64,000 nucleotides of DNA from the NCBI GenBank assembly GCA_014155875.1, contig JACEFZ010017867.1, forward strand, positions 32,501 to 96,500, in the 5' to 3' direction. The DNA is from Cepaea nemoralis. Taxonomy: Eukaryota > Mollusca > Gastropoda > Stylommatophora > Helicidae. Below, piece by piece: positions 1 to 11,129 of this stretch. Positions within the stretch are counted from its first letter, which is position 1. Each line of letters opens with the position of its first letter. The translations under genes were made by a program, and so were the position numbers. The notes under the pieces are model-generated. The model saw only the letters and a list, made by a program, of their open reading frames with translations, had not been told where the DNA came from and ran no database searches.

Positions 1-190
1 GTTCATGTCTTTCTATAACTCCCGGTTTTGGTGTTCTGGATCAACGTCGTAGTCCACCGTGGTTTCTCGTGATCTGCCTCTGTCTCTTTTCTCAGTGATC
101 TTGCAAGTAGTCACGGCATTCTCCAATGTCTCTCTTGTCATCATATGACCAAATCTCATAGCTGTGCACCTCTTTCCTGTAGAAATCCTT
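1..190 (-). pseudogene. RTE-like LINE ORF2 3' end, fragment
   Basis: Read on the minus strand, this encodes RFGHMMTRETLENAVTT, then KRDRGRSRE and a tail ending near PEHQNREL. The same tail (FGHVM.R..LE.IVTTGKIEGKRGRGRPRE) occurs at 3535-3885, 22349-22616 and 38184-38775, so this is another dispersed copy. In this family the tail follows the reverse transcriptase and has no known enzymatic motif. The copy has no upstream RT here and is clearly a truncated remnant. The element runs off the left edge. Confidence 0.8.
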
Positions 191-509
191 CGTTCAAGAT
201 ATAGCCGATCATGAGCACAATCTAGGTAGCCATGTTGACAGCAAGCTTCGTCTCTACAATGAACACAGACTCAACAGGAGTACAATGAGTCCCCAGCACA
301 TGCGAAGAAGAACAATAGTTGAGTTGAATTGAGATAAGAACCGACATCACTGCACGAAGGACATGTTCATACGCTCTCCGCCACCTCGTTCAACAGCCAG
401 TGAAGAGTCACCCTACCAATCGTTCTCACCGCCATCTGATGAAAGTTCTCCTGGTTTTCCCTCTCAGTTTTGAGATTCTACCAGAAACCCTGCCAGTCCC
501 CCGCACCCA
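191..509. other. unassigned stretch
   Basis: I see no coding pattern, repeat or RNA motif here. It lies between the LINE tail and the hAT remnant, and may hold the 3' flank of the hAT element. Confidence 0.5.
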
Positions 510-1330
510 TGTAACATGGACAGCCGGTGCGGCCAGAGAATAAGCGCTCTACTGCCGCTGAGGACACTGGTATGGCCAAGACAATTTTTGCACTTGCTGC
601 TAGCAGTGGAAACCTATGTTCATTTTCCAATAATTTAATGGTTGTGAAGATGGTTGCTGTAATTTTTGAAACATGGTGACTTCATCCTCAAGGCATTTGT
701 TTCTGGGGTCATTAAACGTAAGTGTTTTGTTTGGTGGAGGATCAAAAAATAAGTCAAAATCACTTTTCAGCTTTTGTTCTACAACTCCTGTTACTTCACA
801 TACAGCAGATGATTCAGAAGAAAGATTAAATCCTTTGATGAATGAAATAACAATTGGAACAACAGACTTAGAAAAAGCGGTCCAATCATTGGCCCATTTA
901 TTGGTGTCCACATTCCCTTTCTTCTTAGTAAAACTGACTTAACCATGTCTTCTATTTTGGCTTTGATGTCAACTCCAGTAAGAAATGCTGCAGTAACTGC
1001 CAAAGAACTGCCGCAATATGGCCACAGTTTTTCTCCAATAGTTTTCTGAAAGTTCTGACAATATTTCTTCACCATGATGCTGGAAGTTTCTTCTTCAATA
1101 TCAACTAACTTTGTACAACTGATAGTCTAGGAGGAAGTATAACAGCCAAATTAAATGAGATGTAGTACCATCAATTTCTATTATGTCAAAAACAGTTTTG
1201 AATTTCTCATGTATGTACAGCATTCATTTAATCTTAACAATATTCGGAATGTGGTTTAAGAATTCTTCATCATCTTCATTAAAGTAATGCGAGTAATTGC
1301 TTTTAGATAGGCATTGAAATGTTCGTAATA
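510..1330 (-). pseudogene. hAT transposase, C-terminal remnant
   Basis: The minus strand encodes a block beginning MVKKYCQNFQKTIGEKLWPY near 1075. After a frameshift near 900 it encodes FDLFFDPPPNKTLTFNDPR, then LEDEVTMFQKL and PLNYWKMN. After a further frameshift near 600 come FPLLAASAKIVLAIPVSSAA and VERLFSGRTG. The last part is the hAT C-terminal dimerisation region (LxxWW/YWK.N...PLLA..A...LAIP.SSA..ER.FS). Two frameshifts and several upstream stops mark it as dead. Region 1076-1330 has weak, stop-ridden continuation. No terminal inverted repeats were found. Confidence 0.82.
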
Positions 1331-1660
1331 TTATCGTATGCGCGCATTTATTAATTTATCCGGTGTCCCACAACGAGATAAAGAATTGATACAAGTACTA
1401 TAAAGAAAAAGGAAGAATACAAGGCTTTAAAAAGGCTTTTTTAAAAGTTGCTATGCCATGGCTGCTGTACCATGTGTCCCATGGGAAATACAAATGTTTG
1501 CTGTCCTGTCCCTTCCAATCCCTTGGGACGTTTCCCATGGGAATCCCAATCTCATTGACAAGCCTGCTTATTATACTGTGTTATGCCAAGGTTTTGTTGC
1601 TGAGGATGCCTGCAGAGGGATGCTCGTCTGGAGAGAGCTGCCATTAGTAGGCCTGCAGAT
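1331..1660. other. unassigned stretch before the 43-bp array
   Basis: I found nothing recognisable. The sequence moves from AT-rich DNA into the first degenerate copies of the 43-bp monomer at about 1665. Confidence 0.5.
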
Positions 1661-1664
1661 GTTA

Positions 1665-3215
1665 CCAAAACATACTTTCCTGCATGCCCATGATCAAGAC
1701 ACTGTAACCAAGGCTTACTTTCCTGCATGCCCATGATCAAGACACTGTAACCAAGGCTTACTTTCCTGCATGCCCATGATCAAGATACTGTAACCAAGGC
1801 TTACTTTCCTGAATGCCCATGATCAAGACACTGTAACCAAGACTTACTTCCCTGCATGCCCATGATCAAGACACTGTAACCAAGACTTACTTCCCTGCAT
1901 GCCCATGATCAAGACACAGTAACCAAGACTTACTTCACTGCATGCCCATGATCAAGACACTGTAACCAAGACCTACTTTCCCGCATGCCCATGATCAAGA
2001 CACTGTAACCAAGACTTACTTCCCTGCATGCCCATGATCAAGACACTGTAACCAAGGCTTACTTCCCTGCATGCCCATGATCAAGACACTGTAACCAAGA
2101 CTTACTTCCCTGCATGCCCATGATCAAGACACTGTAACCAAGACTTACTTCCCTGCATGCCCATGATCAAGACACAGTAACCAAGACTTACTTCCCTGCA
2201 TGCCCATGATCAAGACACTGTAACCAAGACCTACTTTCCCGCATGCCCATGATCAAGACACTGTAACCAAGACTTACTTCCCTGCATGCCCATGATCAAG
2301 ACACTGTAACCAAGGCTTACTTCCCTGCATGCCCATGATCAAGACACTGTAACCAAGACTTACTTTCCTGCATGCCCATGATCAAGACACTGTAACCAAG
2401 ACTTACTTTCCTGCATGCCCGTCATTAAGACACAGTAACCAAGACTTACTTTCCTGCATGCCCATGATCAAGACACTGTAACCAAGACCTACTTCCCTGC
2501 ATGCCCATGATCAAGACACTGTAACCAAGACCTACTTGCCTGCATGCTTATAATCAAGATACTGTAACCAAGACTTACTTCCCTGCATGCCCATGATCAA
2601 GACATAGTAACCAAGACTTACTTTCCCGCATGCCCATGATCAAGACACTGTAAGCAAGACTTACTTCCCTGCATGCCCATGATCAAGACACTGTAACCAA
2701 GACTTACTTCCCTGCATGCCAATGATCAAGACACTGTAACCAAGACTTACTTCCCTGCATTCCCATGATCAAGACACTGTAAACAAGACTTACTTCCCTG
2801 CATTCCCATGATCAAGACACTGTAACCAAGACTTACTTCCTTGCATGCCAATGATCGAGACACTGTAACCAAGACTTACTTCCCTGCATTCCCATGATCA
2901 AGACACTGTAACCAAGACTTACTTCCTTGCATGCCAATGATCGAGACACTGTAAACAAGACTTACTTCCCTGCATTCCCATGATCAAGACACTGTAACCA
3001 AGACTTACTTCCCTGCATGCCAATGATCAAGACACTGTAACCAAGACTTACTTCCCTGCATTCCCATGATCAAGACACTGTAAACAAGACTTACTTCCCT
3101 GCATTCCCATGATCAAGACACTGTAACCAAGACTTACTTCCTGCATGCCAATGATCGAGACACTGTAACCACGACTTACTTCCCTGCATGCCCATGATCA
3201 AGACACTGAAGACTA
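1665..3215. repeat. 43-bp satellite, about 36 copies, with higher-order structure
   Basis: Head-to-tail monomers read, on the plus strand, CATGCCCATGATCAAGACAC followed by TGTAACCAAGACTTACTTCCCTG. The start-to-start spacing is 43 bp (for example 1681 to 1724). In the first half a 258-bp (6 x 43) higher-order unit is visible: the variant AAGACACAGT is at 1911 and 2169, and ACCTACTTTCCC at 1971 and 2229. In the distal part an 86-bp (2 x 43) unit appears, with TTGCATGCCAATGATCGAG at 2841 and 2927. On the minus strand each full monomer contains GTAAGT and TTACAG. The monomer matches the 3' end of the exon at 3180-3404 plus its donor site (see that entry). Confidence 0.95.
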
Positions 3216-3404
3216 ACTGCCGCCGGTTGAATCTCAGGAACCACCAAGGGCCATTGAGCTCGGGCTTGGTGTGTGAGCACGTGTTCTTGTCGAAACTATT
3301 TTCCGGTCTGCCGTCCACAGCTCTGAAGGATTCTCCCATTGAGACGTAGTCCGGGAACAAGTTGCTGCTCTGTGAAGTCTGTTGTTTAATAGCAATGCTT
3401 CTAC
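3180..3404 (-). CDS. candidate host exon: first half of a fucolectin-type (FTP) lectin domain
   Basis: An open 225-bp block on the minus strand encodes SIAIKQQTSQSSNLFPDY, then FRAVDGRPENSF, NTCSHT, GPWWFLRF and RRQLVFSVLI. The pattern (..Q.S....AVDG....C.HT.....WW.....) is the FTP/F5-8-type lectin signature that binds sugars. The acceptor is TTTGGACATAG at its 5' end and the donor is GGAA|GTAAGT at its 3' end, both in phase 1 (2 + 222 + 1 nt). The last 26 coding bases and the donor are the monomer of the adjoining 43-bp satellite. The family is usually extracellular, secreted or membrane-bound. It could be a dead duplicate, but no stop is seen. The matching second half is at 20144-20320, upstream in the minus direction, so it probably belongs to another gene copy. 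Confidence 0.7.
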
Positions 3405-3534
3405 CTATGTCCAAACAACAAAGCATACATGCTTATGTGAAACACTATTTATTCAATCTAGCCACTTTGATTGCTTATATTATGCAGTATGTCGCTAATC
3501 ATAGAAGTTAAGAAAGAGAGTTCTGAAATGTTAT
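3405..3534. other. intron or spacer next to the FTP exon
   Basis: On the minus strand, the T-rich run just upstream of the acceptor (TATGCTTTGTTGTTTGGACA) fits a polypyrimidine tract. Nothing else is recognised. Confidence 0.4.
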
Positions 3535-3885
3535 AAAGAACCTGTTTTGCTGCCTGGCAGTGAATCATGGAACGTACATAAACAAATTAGGAAGATCCTT
3601 TTAAGAAACGGAGATGCGGTTCTAGAGACGAATGTTGAATGTATCTTTGACTGTCAGAGTTACTAACAAAGATCGACTGCAAGATGCTGCTGAAACTAGA
3701 ATAGTATATACAACTATGATAAAGAGAAAAACGTCATTACTTCGTTATGAGATGAGAAGAGAGGCATTGGAGGACATCGTGACAACTGGAAACTTCAGTG
3801 GGGAAAAGCCAGATGCAGATGCAGACTAAGAGAAGGCGTGCTGGGTGGACAGAGACGGTGGCATGGAGAAGATCATCAGCAGAGT
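3535..3885 (+). pseudogene. RTE-like LINE ORF2 3' end, fragment
   Basis: The plus strand has the family blocks GSESWNVHKQIRK, LTVRVTNKDRLQDAAETR and YEMRREALEDIVTTG. These align with 20900-22616 and 38330-38770. Reading-frame breaks occur near 3630 and 3810. It is 5' truncated and lacks the RT core. It ends near a short CAA repeat at 3890-3904. Confidence 0.8.
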
Positions 3886-4363
3886 TAACAACAACAACAA
3901 CAACCGAGATATGTCGGAGTGGCATCAATGTCTACGTCAGTTGGCAGTGAACAGGATGATGATGATATTGATGGCTACACTAAATATTATATTGTACACG
4001 TACAATCATTACAGGCAAGTACTTTGCATCAGTGAAGACACGGAAAGCTTAATTAACCGTCTGAATCTTTCGACGTGAGCTGTCCTTCTCTTTCGGTACT
4101 GGTCATGAGAGGTGACGTTACAGTGTTCAGTAAGAAAACACAATGTCTATTGCACGCCTTTTCTGTTGACCAGATGTCCATTCTATTGCAACCTCCACAC
4201 AGTATTTTGTTATCTCTAAGATAAGATTACGTGTTCCAGGGTATTACATTGGTAGAGACTTTGAGACGCATCTGGTGATGAAGTTCATTAATCCACGGTC
4301 TATAATGTCTGATTGCCCACTCATCCTTGTGTCAGGTAAATTATACATTCTTATTGTTGTCTT
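3886..4363. other. unassigned stretch
   Basis: Apart from a short (CAA)n run at about 3890-3904, I see no gene or repeat. It leads into the first monomers of the 54-bp satellite. Confidence 0.5.
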
Positions 4364-4457
4364 ACACTGTGAGTTATCGTCGCACTATTGCATAATGTGC
4401 TGCCTTTGTTTTCTCACACACAAACTTATCGTTGCAATAATGCATACTATGATATTG
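4364..4457. repeat. 54-bp satellite, left part
   Basis: About two diverged monomers (GAGTTATCGTCGCACTATTG, then AACTTATCGTTGCAATAATG) match the array at 5156-6765. They are cut off from it by the minus-strand LINE at 4458-5155. Confidence 0.8.
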
Positions 4458-5155
4458 TTAGTTAGTTAGTCGACAGATCATCCTCATTGCACATCGAACC
4501 ATTCAGTCCATAAGTGCCCGGATCCCCTCCTCAGCAAATCCCGCAGCGTGTAGCGGCTAACGACGCCAGTTCTGTGTTGGTTTATCAATCTTCTTTGGCT
4601 TCCTGCGTAGTGTTCTTGTTTGGCCATCCCTCTTTTAATTTTCTGTTCTCGCAGTCTGGCATTGGTTGTAGATTCACAGTCATCACTTGGTACACGCAAG
4701 AGTCTTACTTCTCGTAGAGCATTCAGAATGTCAGCCTGGTCCATGGCGCGCCCGCCCTCCACAGTAGCCTCACCTGCGAGTTTGTCAGCCCGCTCATTTC
4801 CTTGAACTCCCGCATGCCCTGGCACGAAGATGAAACTAATCTTTGTCAGCCGAGACCTCTCCAGAGTCAGCAACCATTCTCTTCGGATCGACCCCTCCTC
4901 TATCCTCTTGATCATGTTCATTGAGTAGCTAAGGAAACATGCCCTAGTGAATGTCTGTGTCTTGAGCCATGTTATTGCTTTACTTACTGCCATGACTTCC
5001 ATAGTCAGGCTACTTGTGGTTTCAGTGAAAGCACCAGAGTCCTCCTTCACAATTCTCCCTCCGGCCCGAGCTGCAAAGGCCCATGAGCTTCTCACATGTC
5101 GGACGACCGACCCATCTATGTAGATGACCGCATCACCGTCTAGCGAATTCTCAAT
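4458..5155 (-). pseudogene. RNase H-bearing LINE, 3' part (copy A)
   Basis: The minus strand is open from about 5173 to 4484. It encodes an RNase H domain: VIYIDGSVVRHVRSSWAFAA with the first Asp, TMEVMAVSKAI with the Glu, FVPGHAGVQGNERADKLAGE with the final His/Asp, then the C-terminal NQHRTGVVSRYTLRDLL and WTEWFDVQ. The middle catalytic Asp is Ser/Tyr here (CFLSYSMN), so it is probably inactive. The 3' end is a TAAC/TTAG repeat tail (4458-4469 on the plus strand). The 5' end is truncated inside the RNase H region. It sits inside the 54-bp satellite, which resumes at once at 5156. Copy B at 21064-22348 is longer. Confidence 0.9.
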
Positions 5156-6765
5156 ATCGTTGCAATATTGCATACTATGCTATTATTGTGCTCTCACACA
5201 TCAAGTTATTGTTGCATTATTGCATACAATGCTATCATTGTTCCCTCACACACTAAGTTATCGTTTCATTATTGCATACTATGTTATCATTGTTCTCTCG
5301 CATACAAATGTTTCGTTGCATTAATGCATACTATGATATTGTTCTTTCACACACTAAGTTATCGTTGCAATATTGCATGCTATGCTATTATTGTGATCGC
5401 AAACACTAAGTTATCGTTGCATACTATGGTAACATTGTTCTTGTACACAACCAGTTATCGTTGCACTATTTCATACTATGCTATCATTATGCTCTCACAC
5501 ACCAAGTTATCGTTGCACTATTGCATCCTATGCTATCATTGTTCTCTCTCACACACTAAGTTATCGTTGCACTATTGCATACAATGCTATCATTGTTCTC
5601 TCACACACTAAGTATCGTTTCATTATTGCAAACAATCCTCTCATTGTTCTCTCACACACACTAAGTTATCGTTGCACTATTGCATACAGTGCTATCATTG
5701 TTCTCACACACACACTAAGTTATCGTTGCACTATTGCATACAATGCTATCATTGATCTCTCACACACACTAAGTTATCGTTGCACTATTGCATACAATGC
5801 TATCATTGTTCTCTCACACACACTAAGTTATCGTTGCACTATTGCATACAATGCTATCATTGTTCTCTCACACACACTAAGTTATCGTTGCACTATTGCA
5901 TACAGTGATATCATTGTTCTCTCACACACACTAAGTTATCGTTGCACTATTGTATACTATGCTATCCTTGTTCTCTCACACACACTAAGTTATCGTTGCA
6001 CTATTGCATACAATGCTATCATTGTTCTCTCACACACACTAAGTTCTCCTTGCACTATTGCATACAATGCTATCATTGTTCTCTCACACACACTAAGTTA
6101 TCGTTGCACTATTGCATACAATGCTATCATTGTTCTCTCACACACTAAGTTATCGTTGCACTATTGCATACAATGCTATCATTGTTCTCTCACAAACTAA
6201 GTTCTCCTCGCACTATTGCATACAATGCTATCATTGTTCTCTCACACACTAAGTTATCGTTGCACTATTGCATACAATGCTATCATTGTTCTCTCACACA
6301 CTAAGTTCTCCTTGCACTATTGCATACAATGCTATCATTGTTCTCTCACACACTAAGTTCTCCTTGCACTATTGCATACAATGCTATCATTGTTCTCTCA
6401 CACACTAAGTTATCCTTGCACTATTGCATACAATGCTATCATTGTTCTCTCACACACTAAGTTATCCTTGCACTATTGCATACAATGCTATCATTGTTCT
6501 CTCACACACTAAGTTCTCTTTGCACTATTGCATACAATGCTATCATTGTTCTCTCACACACTAAGTTATCGTTGCACTATTGCAAACAATCCTCTCATCG
6601 TTCTCTCACACACTAAGTTCTCCTTGCACTATTGCATACAATGCTATCATTTTTCTCTCACACACACTAAGTTATCGTTGCACTATTGCATACAGTGCTA
6701 TCATTGTTCTCTCACACACACTAAGTTATCCTTGCACTATTGCATTCTTTGCTATCATTGGTCTC
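5156..6765 (+). repeat. 54-bp satellite, main array
   Basis: The monomer is CACTAAGTTATCGTTGCACT, ATTGCATACAATGCTATCAT, TGTTCTCTCACACA, with spacing 54 bp (for example 5821 to 5875). Length varies between 50 and 54 bp by CA loss. Where the unit is exactly 54 bp it is a multiple of three and stop-free, giving 18-residue peptide repeats (SYRCTIAYNAIIVLSHTL) across 5478-6200 and a second open frame. The CA-number changes shift the frame, so I read this as satellite DNA, not a gene. Confidence 0.93.
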
Positions 6766-7213
6766 TTATACTCTACGCTAGCATTGCACTAGTTTATCCT
6801 ACGCTGTCATTTCTCTTGCCTCGTCTTACATTCAAAATTAGCATTGTCCTCTTACACTCTAAATTATAATTGTACTCTACAATCTACATTATCATTGTTC
6901 TTACGTTCCCCACTGTCATTTGTCTCTTACACTTTAAATTACCATTGCTCTCTTACACTTTATATTATAATCGGTATCTTATTATGCATTAGCATTGCAC
7001 TCTTACACTATAATTTTACCTTTACACTCTAAAGTATTACTGTATTCTTATAGACTATATTCCCATTGCTTTCGTACTCTCTACGTTATCATTATACTTC
7101 TGCACTATAAATTCCCATTGCTTTCTTTCACTATACGTTATCATTTTACTTTCTCACTATATATTCCAATAGTTTTCGTGCACTCTACGTTATCATTATT
7201 CTCTTACACTATA
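6766..7213 (+). repeat. decayed satellite flank, left of the Tigger element
   Basis: Loosely periodic C/T-A-rich DNA with repeated motifs such as TTACACTATA and CTCTACGTTATCATT. The same motifs resume at 19568-19757 right after the Tigger end, which shows the two stretches were once joined. Confidence 0.75.
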
Positions 7214-7331
7214 CAGTGGTACCTCGGATTACGAACGCCTCAGGTCACGAACATTTCGGGTTATGTACAACTTCGAACATTTTTGTGTCTCGGGTAACGA
7301 ATAGTGTCTCGGGTAACGAATAGTGCCTCGG

Positions 7332-7450
<119 letters not shown>

Positions 7451-7597
7451 AAAGTTTAACGTTGGAGACAAACGATTACAAACAAAGGAACACGCAGTAC
7501 TAACATCGCTTAGCGCTAGCCAAGTAGCCTAGATTTTGCACTCGTGTGCAGCCTCGCTTTCATTGGCCTTACGACACAGAAGTAAACGATTTCTTAG

Positions 7598-8205
7598 CAG
7601 TGGCACTGTGCTCACTTTATCTCTTTATCTTTATCACAAAATCCTACATCGGAATGCCCCAAATTACCTTTGGCCATTGTTTAAATATAATGCTAGACAC
7701 AGTAAACGATTAAATATATTACAGCATTCCGAAGCCTAGGATTGACTTATACAAAACAAGCTTAACGTACTCTGCAGCTCAGCTGTGGAACTATCTTCCA
7801 CAAGAAATCACAGACATTACCAATCCCTGTATATATAATCGCAAATTATTTGAACACTATTTCAGTACTAATTACCTTCCCCCTTAATAATATAAATAAT
7901 AATAATAACAAAACGCTAAGTATAACAGCCAGTCCCCTTTTGGTAGACCAGTATATTCCTATATAGCTAATAACAAGTTTCACACTATTATCTAATATTA
8001 CTGAGTCGTGCAGTATTGATGTTCGCATTTTGCCCATGCCTTTATAATGCATGCCATTTATATTGTTGCTGCTCTCTCTTAGCCTTGAAATATGTATGAA
8101 TGAAATAATATATGAAAGTAGGTGATAAAAAGGCCGAATGTAATACGGGCCTGCGTGCTCAATTCTTAACCGTTTTAAATTAAAGTTCTTTCGTTCGTTC
8201 GTTCT
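7598..8205 (+). pseudogene. L2/CR1-like LINE 3' end with TTCG tail
   Basis: The plus strand encodes YLYHKILHRNAPNYLWPLF, then NARHSKRLNILQHSEA, then LNVLCSSAVELSSTRN. This is the C-terminal block of L2/CR1-type ORF2 (KILN..AP.YL..L......R.LR.......P......G..F...A..LWN.LP). In-frame stops follow SEA and in the next codons. The 3' UTR (GACGGGCCT-like GTAATACGGGCCTGCGTG, TTAAATTAAAG) ends in TTCTTTCGTTCGTTCGTTC. Related 3' ends lie at 30580-30745, 51768-51830, 52890-53050 and 62820-62965. It is inserted in the Tigger left arm. Confidence 0.8.
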
Positions 8206-8237
8206 TTCATTATTTTCCTTGTTAACTCCAATTAATT

Positions 8238-8345
8238 ATGAGTTTGAAGAACGGTAGTGGTGCTGCTAGGAAGCAGAAACGTATTACCGTGGAGGTAAAG
8301 AAGGAAATATTTATGAAACATGAAAATGGACTGTGTGTGTTGGCA
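8238..8345 (+). pseudogene. Tigger transposase N-terminus, 5' part
   Basis: From ATG at 8238 the frame reads SLKNGSGAARKQKRITVEVK, then KEIFMKHENGLCVLA. This is the CENP-B-like N-terminal helix-turn-helix DNA-binding region of Tigger transposases (K+K+IT.E.K.EI..K.E.G..V). Homology stops at GLCV, and the same frame resumes at 19202 with IANEYSMGKSN. The interruption lies at a GT-rich codon stretch. The frame continues open to 8594 but that part is inserted DNA. Confidence 0.85.
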
Positions 8346-8589
8346 AGTCGACAAATTCAACGGATGTGTCGTCCTTGGACTAAGTACATCGTTTACGGCT
8401 CGATTACATATACACGTCAACTAACGAAAGACACCACATTTATCCATGACACAAGAAATTGTTTTGTGGATCACGCCGATCTGGAATGGCTGTGGATCAT
8501 ATGGCGTATCCGAAATCATTACTCATTGATCATCAGTGTTGCCTTGTTTAACACGCAAACTGAGGGGTCGGCCACTGCCTGTAGATCAT
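8346..8589. other. left edge of the inserted block
   Basis: Not recognisable as coding. It should contain the left end of the inserted Ty3/gypsy element, but I could not identify an LTR boundary. Confidence 0.3.
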
Positions 8590-9060
8590 CATAGGTACAA
8601 CATCGGTACCAGTCGCCACGCTCTGCCCAAAGAGCGTCATGATCGCCACCTCTCACGAATGAGCTAGTTCTGCCCATGGAGCATCGTAGTCGACACCTTT
8701 TATCACGAGAACAGCTCTGCCCGCGATGCTTCATCATTGTTACCAGTCGACGCCTTTAGAGTTGAGCCATGCTCTAACCAGGGAGCTTTATTGTGTTGTC
8801 TGACGCCGCTTTAATCAGAAAGCCACATGTGTTGCCAGTCGCCGCTCTGCTTAGAGAGCCACATTTGTCGCCTGTCGCCGCTCTATTAAGAGAACCATAA
8901 GTGCGGCTTGTCGCCGCTCTACGTAGTCAGCCAATTTCGCTGCCTGTCGCCGCACCTTGGTACAGTACACGCTCTGCTCAGAGAGCCACGCTGTGCTGGC
9001 TGCCGCCGAATCTCGGTACGGTACCCGCTCATATTACTGAGCCACGTTTTTATCGCTGAC
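8590..9060 (+). repeat. degenerate 36-bp tandem repeat in the retroelement leader
   Basis: The motif GTCGCCGCTCT recurs at 8839, 8874, 8910 and 8946 (spacing 35-36 bp). It is followed by variants of AGAGAGCCACATTTGTCGCC. Weaker copies extend left to about 8590 and right to about 9060. It may belong to the LTR or 5' leader of the gag-pol element. Confidence 0.7.
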
Positions 9061-9618
9061 AGACACCTCGTATACTAAAAATCAACGCCACTGTCTACTC
9101 GTCAGTTTGAATTCGGCATCATTTGAATTCGTCTTCGTGGAAGGACATCTCGTGACATTGTCAGAATCAAATTTTCTCCATCGACTAGACGATTGTTGGC
9201 AGTATCCGGACGGTCATTACTTCAGAACATTGGACACGGCATTTAATCAACGGCTGCGAGGAGGATCGCCATAAATAAGCTAAGCAATTGTTTGCGGTTG
9301 TCAAGTTCTGTTGTTATAGTCAGGATATTGTGATATTAAAACATTATATTCTTTCTTCTGTCTTTCATCTGTGCTCAGGTGACGTCATTCTTGATTCTAC
9401 GTCACTGTGTCAAACTGCTGTGTGGTACTTTGAACTAAAGCTCTATCATTTATTGATATTCCTTGTGTTGGTACATTCTTGGTATCAAACTTGCACATTG
9501 CACATTCTCAGAACATATTCGATTGGTGCATCTATACAGGTCTAGGTGACATAATCTACTGTGTAAGTTCTATTGTTCTGACGCTATATAACTTCTGATT
9601 TAAGAAGGGCACACATCA
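9061..9618 (+). other. 5' untranslated leader of the Ty3/gypsy element
   Basis: Non-coding DNA upstream of the gag start codon. TTGGTATCAAACTTGCACA near 9479 vaguely resembles a tRNA primer-binding site (TGGTATCA...), but no matching LTR end was found, so this is a weak inference. Confidence 0.4.
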
Positions 9619-10980
9619 TGTCGTCGTTAGAGGATTTTGTAGCTATTGGAAAAGATGTAGGTTTGACAGGACCAGATCTTTTGTGCCGGTCAGAAAATAA
9701 TTCGCTGCTTTTCAGGAACATGAAAGAGATGAATGAGCAGCAGCGAGACAAATAGAGAAAGAGAAACTTGATGCACAAAGGGAAAAAATGGTGGAACAAG
9801 AAAGACAAAGAATATTCGAAAAAGAAAGGATAGCTGCTGAGAAAGAGAAGACAGCTGCTGAAAATGAAAGAATTGCATCGCAATTAGCTGCTGAGAGAGA
9901 AACATTTTTGCTGGAAACGCAATTACGAGAAAAAGAATTAGCTTTCGGTCATGAAAAGTTGGCAACTGAAAAACTGCTGAAAGAAAAGGAAATGGAGAAT
10001 AACTTTAAGATGAAACAGCTGGAGAAGGAGAAGGACGAAGAGATAGCCAGACGTAAGGTAGAGGCACATTCCACAGATGCCATTAAGATGTATAGTCGAA
10101 TCGTCAAGAACTTCGCTAGTAACGACTCAATGTCTGCATGGATTAATAATTTCTAATTGATAGTAAAGCACTACAGCATACCGGAATCTCAGTGGCCGGT
10201 ACTGATTCATAGGCAACTCAGTGGTGAACCTCTTACAGGTTGTTGAATTAATTCCTGAGGAACTGCGCAATAATTACTCATACATTCGTAATCGCATTGC
10301 TATCACACTTCGCTCTTGATGAGTTCATTTTACGTTCTTCTTTTAAGTATCTATTGCCTAAATCTGGTCAAACGTTCCTTGATTTTTTCATTCTTATACA
10401 CAGTCTTATATCAGTGGTTACGTGCTGCTGAAGTTAAGAACGATTTCAATAAACTCAGAGACTTGATGATCAGGGACAAACTGATTAGTGCTGTTCCATC
10501 ATCAATGGCTACATTTCTGTTGGAGAACAAATGTTCTTCTATTAAAGAGATGGAGGAAAAGAGAGAATCGTACTATAACGCTCACAAAGACATATTTTCA
10601 CATTGCTCATCCCCTCTGGTGGAAACAAGTGCTTGCGAAAATGTTTCCCACAAGGCTAACGGCACATAGTTATAGAGCACAACATTCTTCCGGTCACTCA
10701 TCTCAAGTGCGGGATAAACACCAACATAAACATCAGCCTTACACCCCACAAGGTAGGAAGGGTATCTGGACGAACGTGCACTTACTGCAAAAACAAACAC
10801 GGGTCTTTGCAGATGTGCGACACACACCCAGATTTCGATAATTACATAAAAAACCTATTAAGAATAGAGATAAATTTAATACCTATCAGAAGCAGATGCA
10901 ATGCTTCAAATGTAGGGCATTTGGTCACGGGTTTCCCTTTTGTCCTTCAAGACGTATTTATAAGGAAGCGAACATGGGAT
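9619..10980 (+). pseudogene. gag: gag of a Gmr1-like Ty3/gypsy retrotransposon
   Basis: ATG at 9619 starts SSLEDFVAIGKDVGLTGPDL. A frameshift near 9700 leads into a long charged coiled coil (REKMVEQERQRIFEKERIAA through LKEKEMENNFKMKQLEKEKD, to 10156). After stops, a capsid-like block follows near 10440-10600 (LRDLMIRDKLISAVPSSMA, FLLENKCSSIKEMEEKRESY). A CCHC zinc knuckle lies at 10896-10946 (CFKCRAFGHGFPFC; C-x2-C-x4-H-x4-C). Gag packages element RNA into virus-like particles. The order coiled coil, SCAN-like capsid helix, zinc knuckle fits metazoan Ty3/gypsy Gag. At least three frame breaks make it non-functional. Confidence 0.8.
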
Positions 10981-11129
10981 GCTAACGTCTAGCAGTGGTA
11001 GTGACTCTGATGACGTCACACAAGCAAATACAGCTGACATTGAGTACTCTCCCGTAGACCCAGCTTGTGATACGTGTCAGGACTTCCATAGGGATGGAAG
11101 TTTAACATGTTGACACCAATTCCCTGTAC

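Noticed and set aside
1665..3180. CRISPR-like regular repeats
   Set aside because: The 43-bp units are contiguous with no unique spacers, and the DNA is eukaryotic.
8346..8594. Continuation of the Tigger transposase frame
   Set aside because: After GLCVLA the residues no longer match, and the true continuation is at 19202.
9288..9545. An 85-codon ORF before gag
   Set aside because: It has no homology, lies in the leader, and its composition matches non-coding neighbours.
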